A stretch of DNA of 64,000 nt from Loripinus fragilis. Taxonomy: Eukaryota > Mollusca > Bivalvia > Lucinida > Lucinidae. The notes beneath the pieces were generated by a model that worked only from the letters and a program-made list of their open reading frames with translations, ran no database searches and had not been told where the DNA came from. The stretch's first letter is position 1. The number at the start of each line of letters is the position of its first letter. Shown here one piece after another: positions 11,901-23,505 of this stretch. Location of the stretch: NCBI GenBank assembly GCA_964019695.1, contig OZ026530.1, positions 36,380,835-36,444,834 on the forward strand. The letters are read 5' to 3'. The translations under genes were made by a program, and so were the position numbers.

Positions 11901-12882
11901 TTCCAAAGTTACGGATGTGGAAGGCGAAAACATTAAAACTTCAGAAAATCCAGTTTTGGCGTCAATTCTGACTAAGCCAAAGCTGGCTAAACAAAGTAGG
12001 TTTGTTCTGACGCTAACAGCACAACCAGTCCAACCTGTAACTTCGTCATCTTCTAATGAAGCCACAAAATTGGGTGTGTATTGTGCTACTTGTGAAATCA
12101 TGTTTTCAAATCAGACTAGTTTCAAAAACCATGAAGAGAAATGCAGATGGGTATGTAAACTGTGTGAGAAAGAGTTTGCATTTAACCATCACAATAGCAA
12201 AGATAGAGAACGCCTTTATTTAAATTTCAAAAAGAAACTAGACCAACACAAGAAAGAGTGTGATCGCACATGCAAGCTATGTGGATTAGTTTCTCGTGAC
12301 CCAAATTTGCATTCTAGGCACATGAAAACACGTCATTCTATTGACAAAAAGTACTCCTGCGATATTTGTTTCTATACCTTTGACTCAGAAAGCTATGTTT
12401 ATAACCATAAGATAACCAACCACACTGGCAAAAACGGCATATACCGTTGCCCTTTGTGTTCCAATGAGTATATATGGCTCCATGATATACAAACTCATTT
12501 CAGAAAGGAACATCCACCGAAAGAAAAAAAGGAAATTGCCTGTAGTTTGTGTGGAAAGCTGTGTACGACTGCAGCAATCAAGAGACACGAGGAATCACAC
12601 AAGGTCAAAGACGTCAAGTGTGATCAATGTCCAGCCATGTTCAGAAACCAGCATTATCTGAGATTGCACCAGCGGAGACATGCTAAGGACTATAGTCACT
12701 ATTGTGATATCTGTGCTAAAGGATTTTACACTAGTGCAGGCCTTCAAACACATCGTAGAGTACATACTGGAGAAAAACCTTACTCATGTTCACTTTGTGA
12801 ATACAGCTGTAATGTTAAGGGAAATCTTGACAAACATATGAAGATACATAACAAACCATCTAGTGGAAATGCAAAGGAATAA
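5631..12882 (+). CDS. Gene A: three-exon C2H2 zinc-finger protein (704 aa)
   Basis: Joined from 5631-5922, 9019-9132 and 11174-12882: 2,115 nt, 704 codons plus TAA. Both introns are GT-AG and phase 1, each splitting a glycine codon, and the frame stays open throughout. Residues 1-97 are polar and contain VKTEP at 57-61, a SUMO-type site. Residues 98-135 form a compact module with the motifs YYYVTLILTVEQE and FKERQWKY. Residues 136-435 are acidic and low-complexity with three 32-residue repeats. From Cys439 to His694 lie nine finger-like units: two C2HC-like, then seven C2H2. HTGEKPYSC joins the last two. The family role, nuclear sequence-specific DNA binding and probably transcription control, is inferred from the fingers. 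Gene B, 25 kb downstream, has the same structure. No named orthologue was recognised, and the exons are not confirmed by RNA. Confidence 0.85.
6540..6800 (-). mobile_element. tRNA-derived SINE, minus strand
   Basis: On the minus strand, 6800-6721 reads as a tRNA-like head: an A box TGGCCTAGTGG, an anticodon-like hairpin TCTGG/CCAGA, and a B box GGATCGATTCC. The acceptor stem does not pair, so it is not a working tRNA gene. A T- and A-rich body follows towards 6540. It lies in gene A intron 1. Confidence 0.55.
7445..7525 (-). mobile_element. tRNA-like remnant
   Basis: The minus strand has a B-box-like GGTTCGATTCCCGG preceded by GGGTCGCA, but no full cloverleaf. Probably an old SINE head in gene A intron 1. 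Confidence 0.35.
8425..8622 (+). mobile_element. Old SINE copy in gene A intron 1
   Basis: A diverged copy of the 37765-37969 SINE: GAGCGTTGTGACTCAGTG head, then GTCCTTGCGCAAGACACAT, TAGTACTGGTTCAACC and a CAAACC tail. Confidence 0.6.
8813..8976 (+). mobile_element. AAAGAACCGTC hairpin element, gene A intron 1
   Basis: A perfect hairpin core, CTCAAAAGAACCGTCTTA and its complement, between AAAACATATG flanks. It ends about 40 bases before exon 2. Gene B has the same element at the same place (32216-32581), so this insertion predates the gene duplication. Confidence 0.85.
9019..9132 (+). CDS. Gene A exon 2 (conserved 38-residue module)
   Basis: Acceptor CCTTTCAG|GA, donor AAAGCAG|GTTAGAG; 114 nt in frame. 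It encodes the best-conserved block between the two paralogues (YYYVTLILTVEQE, then FKERQWKY). Gene B exon 2 has the same donor and two extra codons near its start. The exon is too short to be found as a free reading frame; it is supported by paralogy and phase. Confidence 0.85.
9394..9515 (+). mobile_element. SINE head beside a repeat fragment
   Basis: Bases 9452-9515 match the SINE head (GGGAGCGCAGTGGCTCAGTG). The preceding AGCGAGTATGATCAGGAAAT recurs, with one difference, at about 27590. It lies in gene A intron 2. Confidence 0.6.
10095..10590 (+). repeat. Tandem duplication, 246-bp unit
   Basis: Two diverged copies share AGCAGGTGACCACAA, ATCCACAAAAGAAG, CCGCCTTGGAACGGTCAGTA and GCGCCAACCTC at a constant 246-bp offset. 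A third, more distant relative is at 27575-27930. It lies in gene A intron 2. Confidence 0.75.
10924..11159 (+). mobile_element. GAGCCGTGACATG element, copy 1, at the gene A exon 3 acceptor
   Basis: A 230-240-bp inverted-repeat element with ends GAGCCGTGACATGAGATTTC, a central hairpin (GATCAGCCTGCGCATACGCGC), and CATCATTTGGAG. Copies lie at 15793-16027, 19681-19911 and, reversed, 22853-23089. This one ends at 11159, leaving only ATTTGTATTTTAG before exon 3. Confidence 0.85.
11174..12882 (+). CDS. Gene A exon 3 (spacer and zinc-finger array)
   Basis: Acceptor GTATTTTAG|GTCAGGAG. The first codons give GQEQTRDDL, matching GQEQTLDGL in gene B; using the next AG (11178) would break the frame. It holds the repeat spacer and all nine fingers, and stops at TAA 12880-12882. 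The frame is open upstream to 11119, but the ATG there lies inside the mobile element, so it is not the true start. Confidence 0.9.
11251..11541 (+). repeat. Three 96-bp tandem repeats in coding sequence
   Basis: Each unit encodes about 32 residues with QCTTDHRLTGAT and NEYEVDMLS. GTGGCAGAA recurs at 11341, 11437 and 11533, exactly 96 bp apart, so the frame is kept. Gene B has a single diverged unit (NNQSEVDML). Confidence 0.95.
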
Positions 12883-12917
12883 GGCTGACGTGAAAGGGCA
12901 ATCATCTACAAATATAT

Positions 12918-13500
12918 AGAGGATATTCAATTTTTTTGTTTAGTATATCTTTTATTCCACGAGTAAAGTGGACAATATTTATATTTCATGAGAAGCGAAT
13001 CTTGCTTTACATTATATAATTATTGTCCACTTCACTAGTGAAATAAGACATATTTAACAAAAAACATTTGAATTTTCTTTTTATTATCTACACATTTTTC
13101 ATAATCTTTTAAGGTAAAGAGAAGCGAATATTACTGTACATTAGCTTTTATTTAGATTTTCTAGTTGTAGCAGACAAAAATATAAAAGCTCTTTCTTTTA
13201 TTAAGCTCCTAAGCGACTCTGACTTTTTGTTTTCATTTCCATAGAAATAGGAAACACCAATAGTTGTTTCCCTTAGAAAAGAAACAGATATTCCATAAGG
13301 AGTTGCTTCCCTTAGACCATATTGAGAAAATAGAAAAAAGTAGTTCCAATCTTACGGTTTCTCTCACGTGAAAATATCAAATCTTGTATTTTCACTGCTG
13401 TGAAAATACAAGTTGTTATATTTTCATGGCTGTGAAATATATGCATTATATTTAAACAATATGTTCCTGTATTTCATTACATAGTAGATAATAAATGAGT
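12918..13500 (+). mobile_element. Foldback element with TTTCACNGCTGTGAAA palindromes, copy 1
   Basis: A hairpin at about 12945-13045 (TTTTATTCCACGAGTAAAGT and its inverted partner) is followed by several TTTTCACTGCTGTGAAAATA palindromes and ATGCATTATATTTAAA. The same order appears at 55068-55617 with 57324-57390. It begins 36 bases after the gene A stop, so it probably supplies 3' untranslated sequence. Confidence 0.7.
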
Positions 13501-13764
13501 ATATTTTTCTTAAATGATATTATGCATTTTCTTCAAAAAGCATTTGCCTCTGCTGAAAACATATTCATAACCCTTTTACAAAATAGTAACAAAAAAGATA
13601 AATCGACGCATTTTGCTGTCTGCTGGAAGAAATGTTATGTGGGGCTGGGAAAATAACTTCTTGCTTGAGCCTTGGACATAAATAGAGGTCACGTGGGCTA
13701 GGGTTAGGTAAAAAGGTAAACTGTTTGCAACTACCACCAGTTTAGGATGTTAATTTATTTGATT

Positions 13765-14384
13765 GTTTCCCTGTGATGATACAACCCATAAGTATCGATG
13801 CCTTGCAATGAAAGGCATCGATACTTATGCAGTGTATCAACACATACAATGTAAGGCATCGATACTTATGCAGTGTATCATCACATACAATGTAAGGCAT
13901 CGATACTAATGCAATGTATCATCACATACAATGTAAGGCATCGATACTTATGCAGTGTATCATCACATACAATGTAAGGCATCGATACTTATGCAGTGTA
14001 TCACCACATACAATGTAAGGCATCGATACTTATGCAGTGTATCAACACATACAATGTAAGGCATCGATACTTATGCAGTGTATCATCACATACAATGTAA
14101 GGCATCGATACTTATGCAGTGTATCAACACATACAATGTAAGGCATCGATACTTATGCAGTGTATCAACACATACAATGTAAGGCATCGATACTTATGCA
14201 GTGTATCAACACATACAATGTAAGGCATCGATACTAATGCAATGTATCATCACATACAATGTAAGGCATCGATACTTATGCAGTGTATCAACACATACAA
14301 TGTAAGGCATCGATACTTATGCAGTGTATCATCACATACAATGTAAGGCATCGATACTAATGCAATGTATCTTCACAGGGAAAC
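13765..14384. mobile_element. 41-bp minisatellite enclosed by terminal inverted repeats
   Basis: Fourteen units of 41 bp (AAGGCATCGATACTTATGCA, then GTGTATCAACACATACAATGT) start at 13812 and step exactly 41 bp to 14345. A half-unit in opposite orientation precedes them. The whole is bounded by GTTTCCCTGTGATGATACA at 13765-13783 and its inverse at 14366-14384, 18 of 19 bases matching. Confidence 0.9.
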
Positions 14385-14868
14385 AAAGTTACATGAGCTA
14401 AACGCATTCTGTGTTTTACAACAGCAAATCCTAGGGTTATGATTTGGCCAATAGAACTAATTTTAGGCCTCCTCTTTCTGCCTGTGGTTGTGCGGGGGCT
14501 GTGTTTTTTATTGTAGCTCCCATTATTTATTTTTGTTGTTATTCATCCTTGTTTTGATTTGCAGCACTTAGTGCATTTTCTAGTTTTGCAAGACATTTTG
14601 CTGAGAAAGAGGGGGCTGGTTGTTTAATTGTATTTGTCCTCTTGATGTAAGATGGTTGTTTGTGTTCTGTGTCATTTCCTTGCGGTGCCACGGGTTTGTC
14701 TTCAGTATGTGATTGTGGCATGCCCTTGTCATACTAATTTACTTTTAAACAATGTTACACTTTTGAGAGGAGGCAGTGTCGTGTGTATAATGATCCCTTG
14801 ATCGTTCTTTACTTGATCAAGGGGCGCAGCCAGAGAATTTATCATGCAGAATTAAGAGCATTAAATGC

Positions 14869-15268
14869 ACAGGGTTCACACAGGTTTGAAAAGTACTTAA
14901 ATATACATGGCTATCTTGAAAAGTCCTTGAAAATGCACTTTGCCTTGAAAAGTACTTGAACAACACCCCAAGGCTTGAAAAGTCCTTCAAATTTACCATT
15001 TACAGGAGGATTCAACACTGTGATGGAGACCTAAATCAGTATAAAATGGTGGTGCCTTTATTTGGTGCAGCATATATTGCACCAAATAAAGGCACTACAA
15101 TTTCATACTAATTTACTATAACTATCTTTAGTAATGGACTGAAGCATTTCCGAAATATAATTTTGACCTGTAAATCAGTATTTTTCATAAGTTTTCAGCC
15201 CTTGAAAACAGTAGGAAAGTCTTTTAGATGTCCTTGAAAAGTCCTTGCATTTTACACAAACTTGCCTG
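14869..15268. mobile_element. Probable hAT-like non-autonomous element
   Basis: Starts CAGGGTTCACACAGGTTTG, with repeated CCTTGAAAAGTCCTTG phrases near both ends in opposite orientation, and a right end CTTGCCTG. A perfect 18-bp-arm hairpin (GTGCCTTTATTTGGTGCA) sits at 15052-15095. The terminal repeats are imperfect and I see no target duplication. Confidence 0.45.
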
Positions 15269-15792
15269 TATTAGCTTTGATGCAGAATTAAGAGATATCT
15301 AGCCTAGTTTCTTCCATCACGAAGGCCCTCATCAGACTTTTTGGATGCGCAGGCTGGTCTGCGTCTTTGCTTTGGGACCAGCATTCAAGACTCTCAGAAA
15401 TGGTTAGCTAGAATTTAAAGTACAATTCACCAACTTTACTCAAACTTGATATTCTCTTGACAGTAGAGGGCTGATTTAGATTTTTTTTCACTGCTTCTCT
15501 TTAGCTGTCTTGCAGCACTGACAAATCTTGATGTCTACCTCTCCTGGACTAAAAATTCATCACTGGTACACATCAAGATCTGTCACAGTTTTAGCCAATC
15601 AGAGGATGTCCTTTATAGGAGTCATATAACAATGTGAATTTATTACGAAAATCCTTTTGTCTTGAATGCTGCTCTGATGATGTCAGAATGTTGAGCCATA
15701 GATTAGCCTTTGGACTTCTGCGACTCCAAACATTTTATATGCATAGTAGGCATTCATATGTGAACCGATTTTGCTCCTCTTGTTTCAGATTT
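15269..15792. other. Unassigned repeat-like spacer
   Basis: Contains GGATGCGCAGGCTGGTCTGCGTC (15343-15365), which recurs at about 49707. Nothing coding is seen. Confidence 0.4.
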
Positions 15793-16027
15793 GAGCCCTG
15801 ACATGAGATTACCAACAATGTGGTATGTGCGACTAGCAAAGCCTCAGATCAGCCTGTGCATACGCGCAGTCTGATCAGTCTTTGCTAGTCTTTTGAATAT
15901 TCTATGACTGTAAAGCTACTGACCGAACATCATTTGGAGTTTTCAAGCTTAAAAGGGGGCTGCACAGGCTCGTCTGAGTCTACACTTATCAATATGTCGC
16001 ATTGTTGGAAATCATATGTCACGGCTC
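15793..16027 (+). mobile_element. GAGCCGTGACATG element, copy 2
   Basis: Same ends and central CATACGCGCAGTCTGATCAG hairpin as 10924-11159. A 146-codon frame starting inside it has no domain and is not called. Confidence 0.8.
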
Positions 16028-16934
16028 ATTTGTGTTTATTTTGTTATTTTGATATGAACTACATAGATACCTCAGGCAATTTATTGTATGAGAAGTACAT
16101 GTATTGTTTTTTTAGCAAAATGTATTTTAACAATAAGATATTGATTGTAAATAAAATGTTATTTGACAATAGACATACAACACATTTGACAGTGTGGTCT
16201 TTTTCTTTACCTTTCGTCTTTTATGATGATGTCAGAAAATTGAACCATAGATTTGGCTTTGAACTTCTCAGGCTCAAAAAGGTTTATATATATTGCTACA
16301 ACATTTGCTCATATTATTTCAGTTTTTTCATTTCTTTGTTATAGAAGAGACTCTAATATGGTAAAAATCGACTGACTCAATATTGTCAATCTGTATGTGT
16401 TATCATAATATATATGAATCTGTAACAACATTTATACAAAGTGTCCTGTATATAAAATAATTAAAATCATTTACAACTTAGAGCATTCCTTCCAGGTGTG
16501 AACCCTTCCTTCATATGCACCCTATCATGTTTCAATTTCAACTAGTACCTCGATTGTAGATAGCTTATCTTGCAAAATTTGACTGAGTCTTGTCATTATG
16601 GCAAGTCATTGAAAAACGTTCACTGTATTCACAAAACATATTTTGCTACTTTTTTATGACTTTGGCGAGTACCCAATCGCGGAGAATTTTTCGTTTTTTC
16701 ATCAGTTGTTCGATGTTATCTGGAAAACTCCAGCGAACCTTGGAGAAACTTTAACACAGTCCTGTGCAGAAAAAATATGAGGGTACGAGGGGGGTTGCAC
16801 GTCACCGCACGCCATTTGACTTAGTAAAACGAAAGTTATGAACCATTTTCCTTACCTGTGATGTCCAATTACTGGTTCGTAAAGTCTGTAAACCCCATCA
16901 GGCAGACCACGTGATTGGCCATCCCAATAAGTGT
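16028..16934. other. Intergenic, nothing recognised
   Basis: AT-rich DNA without coding, hairpin or tandem signal that I can support. Confidence 0.4.
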
Positions 16935-17890
16935 TTTCTTAAGAAATGTCGATGCATTTCTATATAGAAATGATTCCAATTTTTTAAAGAAAACAATTAT
17001 TCAGCCTTAACATTTCTATATAGAGATGATTCCAGATGTTTTTGCCAAGGCTGCATAATTGTTTCTGCATTTCTATATAGAAATGATTCCACTTTTCTTA
17101 AGAAAACAATTATTCAGCCTTGGCCAAAAATGTGGAAACATCTCTTTTCTACATTTCTTAAGAAAACAATAATTCAGTTTGGGCCTGATTTATCATCAAA
17201 AGCAAATGTATGTACACCTAAAAATAATAAACATTTTTTGTAAGGAAAAAACGGAATAAACTATATTGTGCTAATGTTGAATATTATTTTTAGATATTCC
17301 ATTTATAATAATGACTTTTTATGAATGGTACATGTAAAATATGATTTGCAGACAAATTATGCTTATTATTGTTTTTCTTAGCAATGGACTGAATAAAGCA
17401 TAAATTGGGTTTAATTTTGATCATTATTTTTAGATATTCCATTTATAATGATGAATTATTATGTATGGTACACCTAAAAGATGATTTGCATGCGACAAAT
17501 TATGCAGATTAATATTTTCTAAGCAATGGCCTAAATAAATCGTATTATGCATGGGACTTTGTGAAGGTCTGCGTTGTGTGATTGTGGTATTTTTCTGACC
17601 ATTCTTACTTATTATGTTTCTTAGCAAGGGATGGTATAAAACAAATATGGGAATCCCTCATATTTGCACAGTATCATGGGAAGGTTTGCAGTTTGTGATT
17701 GTGGTATATTTCTGATCATTATTATTTTTCTTAGCTAGGAAGAAAGCATATATGGGAAACCCTCCTATTTTCAGTGTCAATGGAAGGTCTGAAGTGTGTG
17801 ATTGTGGTATTTTTCTGATCATTCGTAACATTTTTCTTAGCAAGGGACAGAATAAAGCAAACATGGGAAACCCTCATCTTTGCACAATGT
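16935..17890. repeat. Degenerate tandem and interspersed repeats
   Basis: Bases 16955-17175 repeat TTTCTATATAGAAATGATTC and AAGAAAACAATTATTCAGCC in several arrangements. Bases 17280-17545 carry two copies of AGATATTCCATTTATAAT (139 bp apart). Bases 17570-17890 carry three copies of TGTGATTGTGGTATTTTTCT with TTTTTCTTAGCAAGG, 105-116 bp apart. Confidence 0.65.
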
Positions 17891-17899
17891 CATAGGAAT

Positions 17900-18060
17900 C
17901 AGAGTTGGGGTTGATTACATGCAAATGTAATCGATTACAATTACATTTACTTTGAAATTTCATGATTAATGATTACAATTACTTTTTTTAAATGTAATTT
18001 TTTACAATTACAGATTATATTGCAAAGTAATCATGATTACTTTATGAATACTTTTGAGCA
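17900..18060. repeat. TGTAATCGATTACA-rich stretch
   Basis: Many short matches to TGTAATTGTAATCGATTACA in both orientations (for example 17925-17945, 17960-17980 and 18020-18045), as in the end of a DNA transposon. The family is not assigned. Confidence 0.5.
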
Positions 18061-18096
18061 AAACATTAACTGTATTTTATTTCAAGACTTAATATA

Positions 18097-18666
18097 CCCG
18101 GCAAAAAAAGTTCTGCACAACTGAGGTTTTTCCGGCATATTTTGCCTTTCAAAAATACGACAGAAATAATAAATATATCATCAGAAAATTTAATTCAATC
18201 TGGACAATAAACTGAAGTTAAAACAAGAATGTCATCATAAATGCATGAGTAATCGTCCGCTGAAGCCATACGGGGTTGGGTGCCAAAAATGGCAAAATCA
18301 CAGTTTCTTCTCTCAATAATGCGTATAGCCACCAAGATTCACACGACACTCATTGAGTCTCCTCCTCATCGAATTCACCAATCGCTGTATTTGCCTTTGA
18401 GGAATTGCAGCCCATTCTTGAAGAAGAAGTCTCTGTAAGTCTGCAAGTCTTGTGTGTTGATTAATGTGTTTATTTACCGCCCGGCCAAGAATATCCCACA
18501 AGTGCTCAATGCATGACAAGTCCGGAGACATTGGAGGCCACTCAAGTCGCTGAACACCATTCATTTGTAAGAAATTGTCCACAATCCTGGCACGATGGGG
18601 CCTCGCATTGTCGTCCTGAAATATGGCATTCTGGCCCATCTGACGGAGATATGGTACAACATCCAT
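18097..18666 (-). pseudogene. Tc1/mariner-like transposase, 5'-truncated
   Basis: The minus-strand frame 18666-18313 keeps the C-terminal catalytic part of a Tc1-type transposase: FQDDNARPHRAR (second catalytic Asp) and, 34 residues on, the Glu in SPDLSCIEHLWD, giving the DD34E spacing. The usual protein is about 340 residues. Here only 117 remain; the first catalytic Asp and the DNA-binding region are missing, and in-frame stops lie just upstream of 18666. After the stop the sequence continues to 18097, where TA precedes CCCGGCAAAAAAAGTTCTGC, a plausible terminal repeat. It is a dead copy lying beside the zinc-finger pseudogene. Confidence 0.85.
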
Positions 18667-18944
18667 TGTCTATGGCAATATTAGCGTGCTCCTCCTCAGC
18701 ACCATCGAGCTCATCATTTGTGATGCCATCTCTTGAGGGAAGGTCACATTCGCTGCAGAATCTAGCTGTAGAACAAAGCAGTGGATTTAGGAAAGCATTT
18801 GTGTTGGTGAAGTCAGACAAAGTGTAGGCCAAGCTCTGAAATCCTCCATAGCATGTTTTGTTTGCATTACACTAGTTCAAACCATTTATTCTGGAAATGC
18901 AGCTAATCCTTCCATTGATAACTTGCTTGTGGGTTGTTGCTGTA
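18667..18944 (-). other. Open minus-strand stretch, unassigned
   Basis: A frame across 18832-18667 contains CSECDLPSRDG and NDELDGAEEEHANIA, abruptly joined to the Tc1 fragment. It could be a piece of the gene whose fingers follow at 18945-20975, but I cannot assign it. Confidence 0.3.
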
Positions 18945-19036
18945 ATAATATGCAACAATGTTATGGTTTATCTCCTATATGAATAAACATATGCGTATTC
19001 AAGTCAGATGGATCAGCTAGACCTTTTACTACAGAT

Positions 19037-19377
19037 ATAGAGGATCTTACATGAGTGCTCATGTTTTATTGAATTTATTAAACGAGTTGGGGAAAAGAGA
19101 TAAAATGCGAGGCTTGCCAAGCATTTTATCTCTTTTTCGCAACGAGTTTAATAAATTCAATAATACAAGAGCACGAATGTTAGATTCTATTTATCATATG
19201 ACATTAAGATATCTTTGAAGTTTCATTGCTGACGGTAAAACGTTATAGTATTGTCATTATGTACGCAACGTTGTTATGGACGTCATAACGTTTCCCGTAA
19301 AGCGATAAACCACCAATGGTTTACAGATTTTATTGCATGGCGTTATTTCACTCCCAGACGCGACGTCATATGATAAA
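19037..19377 (-). mobile_element. Composite inverted-repeat element, reversed full copy
   Basis: Reverse of 54526-54861: the palindromic module with GATCCTCTAT end (19037-19190), then the TCATATGAC module with CCACCAATGGTTTACAGATT (to 19377). Inserted in the finger pseudogene. Confidence 0.8.
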
Positions 19378-19416
19378 TCGCAGATATACAACTTACCCTC
19401 CGTATGAACACGCTTA

Positions 19417-19557
<141 letters not shown>

Positions 19558-19680
19558 TTAAGTGTGATAATCTAGTGAAATATTTACCACATGTGTCACA
19601 ATTATAATTCTTTTCGTATGTATGAGAAAGCATATGAGTCTTCAAGTTTGATAAAGAAGTAAAACATTTACCACATATAT

Positions 19681-19911
19681 GAGCCGCGACATGAGATTTC
19701 CAACAATGTGGTATGTGCGACTAGCAAAGCCTCCAATCAGCCTGCGCATACGCGCAGTCTAGCCTTTGCTAGTCGTTTGATTATTCTATAAATATTAAGC
19801 TACTGACCGCACATCATTTGGAGCTTCTAAGCTTCAAAGGAGGCTGCACAGGCTCGTCTGAGTCTACACCTCTGAAAATGCCACATTGTTGGAAATCACA
19901 TGTCACGGCTC
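19681..19911 (+). mobile_element. GAGCCGTGACATG element, copy 3
   Basis: Clear terminal inverted repeats, GAGCCGCGACATGAGATTTC and its partner ending at GACGGCTC-type sequence at 19911. 231 bp, inserted in the finger pseudogene. Confidence 0.85.
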
Positions 19912-19963
19912 ATATCACATCTATATTGTTTTTCTCCCGTATGAACACGTAAATGTCTGTTCA

Positions 19964-20735
<772 letters not shown>

Positions 20736-20975
20736 CCTGTTCAGGTCAGATGGATAATTAAAACGTTGGCTACAAATGTCACAGCTCTGTGGTTTATTCC
20801 CAGTATGAACACGCTGATGAGCCCTCAGCGAAGCTTTTACAACAAGCATAACAGCTGTATGGCGTTTCACCTGTATGAAGACGTTTATGTCTCTCCACGT
20901 TACCTGCACAAGAAAAACATTTACCACAAGTGTCACATTTGTGTGACTTTTCTTCTTTTTTTTACAGTGATTCAT

Positions 20976-21349
20976 TTACAATTTCGGGCTTTCGAGTCCA
21001 ACTGCAAACTTATGAGTCAAGAACTCTATTTTAATGACAAGTCTGCAATACTATTGCATCCTGGGACTCGCTGAAATAAATACTTTGCATCCCAGAGACA
21101 AAATTATGCCTAAAAATGCAGGATGCGCAGATAACAAAATCACTTGAAGGTTTGGTGACTCAGTTGAGTTTTCTCAATCGGATTAATTAGTCTTTTTAGA
21201 CTGTAATGAATATCCTTTCATATTTAGGGGTCGCTAAATGCTGAAGTTGGAAATTCTTTAATGTCCAATGTTAGTTATTGCCACCAGTCAATAGCTTGTC
21301 TCCGTATTTGTCAGAAATCTGAAATTAAACATAAAGAAACATACAAATA
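20976..21349. other. Spacer, nothing recognised
   Basis: No coding or repeat signal that I can support beyond the finger remnant ending to the left. Confidence 0.4.
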
Positions 21350-21519
21350 CGGTGAAACCTATCTTAAGCGGCCACTCAAAAAGAAGACAAAAAAATGGTT
21401 TTCAAGACCGATTATCACTCAATGCTCTGCAATACTTTCGACCTTCATTAAGCTACAATTTGACTTTAAGACCTTTGTTTTGTCTTTTTTGATAGGGCCG
21501 CTTAAGACAGGTTTTACTG
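21350..21519. mobile_element. Tigger/Tc1-type MITE with TA duplication, copy 1
   Basis: Ends CGGTGAAACCTATCTTAAGC and GCTTAAGACAGGTTTTACTG are inverted repeats bounded by TA on both sides (21348-21349, 21520-21521). 170 bp. It shares CTTAAGCGGCCACTCAAAA and TTCAAGACCGATTAT with 51735-51937. Confidence 0.85.
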
Positions 21520-22626
21520 TAAGGTAATCAGTCCTCAGGATCTTTGGAAAGTTTTACTTTGTGTGAACTTGACCCTACTGTAAAGGTCAAAAGTCAAGAG
21601 AGTATTTTAATTGTGCACAGTTATATATACTTAAAGCCAAAAGTAACTTTACACTGTTATTATATATACCTTTTCTGGGTATTGGTGAGTGGTATTTTAA
21701 ATGCGTTAAATTCATATCAAAGTCCAATCAATTTTTCATATGACAATTGAAAATCATGTTTTTGCTGTAATAAATGCTACCACAATCCCCTAACGAAAGT
21801 GGCAAGCGGGCAAAATAATTTTTTCCAAAACGCATCACTTTTAATTTGTTACTGTAGGGTTTGCGATTGGACAATTTTTAACTTTAAAGAACCAGACTGA
21901 AAAACACGCTATTGCATTGTTGTTTAAAGTTCAAATCAGCCCGGCTCACCCTTCGAGTAACACAAATTAGAGTTGTGATTTTACGTATGTATCCCTTTTG
22001 TGAACTTTACAGTGCTTTCAATGGAATTTCCCATAAGAAATTGTTTGCCGTTTTTCTTCCAAACCGACGGAAATTTTATTCAGATTATCTTGTCACATAC
22101 TCAGGGCAGAAGTCCCAACAAAAAGCTGATTAAAGAAATCAAATGTCATCTGAGATAAAGTTTTTAGCAGGGACTAAAGTTTACTATTGTTTTAATTCAA
22201 AGGGAGATAATTTCAAAGTGAACAAACTTTAAGATGCTGCAAAAAACAAACGTTACGTCAGAGACAAAATGTCTTGCAGTATAATTTTAAATGGACAATT
22301 GATGGTCCTTCAAATAGCGTGTTCAAATCCCAGGTTTATTTTGGATTTTGCTAGGAAATGCTGATTTTGTGTTTTTAATGAAGCACAACTCGGAAGAAGA
22401 TTGATTTACCAAAGTTGTTTTTCGTGAATTAGGGTAGGGCGGGTACCAGCACCTCATTGCAATATTTAATTTGGTTAAAATCAAAAACAGTAAAGATATA
22501 TTCGGTAGTTCAAATTGTAAAGTTACTTTTGGCTTTAAGTATATAAAATGAAACCTTTCTTTTTTAAAAATCAAACGTTTTATGTTTCAGATTTCATCTT
22601 AATATGTTCAGGCCTCCAGATAATAG
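21520..22626. other. Intergenic, nothing recognised
   Basis: Short frames without domains. TTAAAGCCAAAAGTAACTTTAC at 21632-21653 returns in inverted orientation at about 22515-22536, so 21540-22570 may be an old element with distant inverted parts. Confidence 0.35.
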
Positions 22627-22757
22627 TGCGTATTTGAAAATGATTTTTTTTATTTCTCAACCGAAACATATGTCTCAATGAGACGGTTCTTTTGAGCACC
22701 AAAAACACATGTTCAAACTGATGGGTAAGGAGATTAATACAATTTTAGGTGCACAAA
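22627..22757 (+). mobile_element. AAAGAACCGTC hairpin element, half copy
   Basis: Has the AACCGAAACATATG left flank and TGAGACGGTTCTTTTGAGCACC, but the left half of the central hairpin is deleted. Confidence 0.7.
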
Positions 22758-22852
22758 TGATCCTTATCTGGACCTATATGCATGTTGTAGATAATTGGTT
22801 CCACATTTGTATGCTTCAACTGGATAGACAAAAATAAAATATTTTGCCATTT

Positions 22853-23089
22853 GAGCCGTGACATGTGATTTCCAACAATGCGGCATTTTGACAAGTGTAG
22901 ACTCAGACGGGCCTGTGCAGCCCCATTTCAAGTTTAGAAACTCCAAATGATGTCCAGCCAGTAGCTTAACACTTGTAGACTATTCAAGCGACGAGTAACG
23001 GCTCTGATCAGACTGTGCGTATGCGCAGGCTGATCTGAGGCTTTGCTGGTCGCACATACCACATTGTTTGAAATATCATGTCACGGCTC
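22853..23089 (-). mobile_element. GAGCCGTGACATG element, copy 4 (reversed)
   Basis: Same element as 10924-11159 in reverse, with both ends complete and CAGACTGTGCGTATGCGCAG in the middle. Confidence 0.85.
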
Positions 23090-23334
23090 ATTTGGTATTA
23101 AAAATTCTGCATTATTTTGATAATGGCGCATTTCCCAATTTCAATGAAGTCCGGTGAATATTGCACTCTAATCATGATATTGAATCGGTGAAACCAGTTG
23201 TCCGCCCTTGACATTGACCTTGGAGTCAATACTCATAACTTGGATTTATAACATTTGTTGTAAATCATGTGTGGGCATTCGCATCAGCGATAGCATAACG
23301 ACCATCGTGACATGATTGCAAGGTCGAGTTAAGC

Positions 23335-23505
23335 AAAAATTTCAGCGTAAAATTGCGATCATTTTCTTATCCACCAGCTTAAACATGTGTTTTGGGTGCT
23401 CAAAAGAACCGTCTCATTGAGACTGTTCTTTTGAGTATCCACAACATGATATGTTTTGGTTGATAAAAAAGAAATATAATTTTCAATTACGCACTCTTAT
23501 CTGGG
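23335..23505 (-). mobile_element. AAAGAACCGTC hairpin element, full copy
   Basis: GTGCTCAAAAGAACCGTCTC, ATTGAGACTGTTCTTTTGAG and the GTTTTGGTTGATAAAAAAG end, oriented like 3977-4125. Confidence 0.8.

Noticed and set aside
13812..14384. CRISPR-like regular array
   Set aside because: Units abut with no unique spacers, the host is eukaryotic, and inverted terminal repeats enclose the array; it is a minisatellite within a mobile element.
15904..16344. 146-codon plus-strand frame
   Set aside because: It starts inside a GAGCCGTGACATG element and shows no domain; composition is that of AT-rich non-coding DNA.
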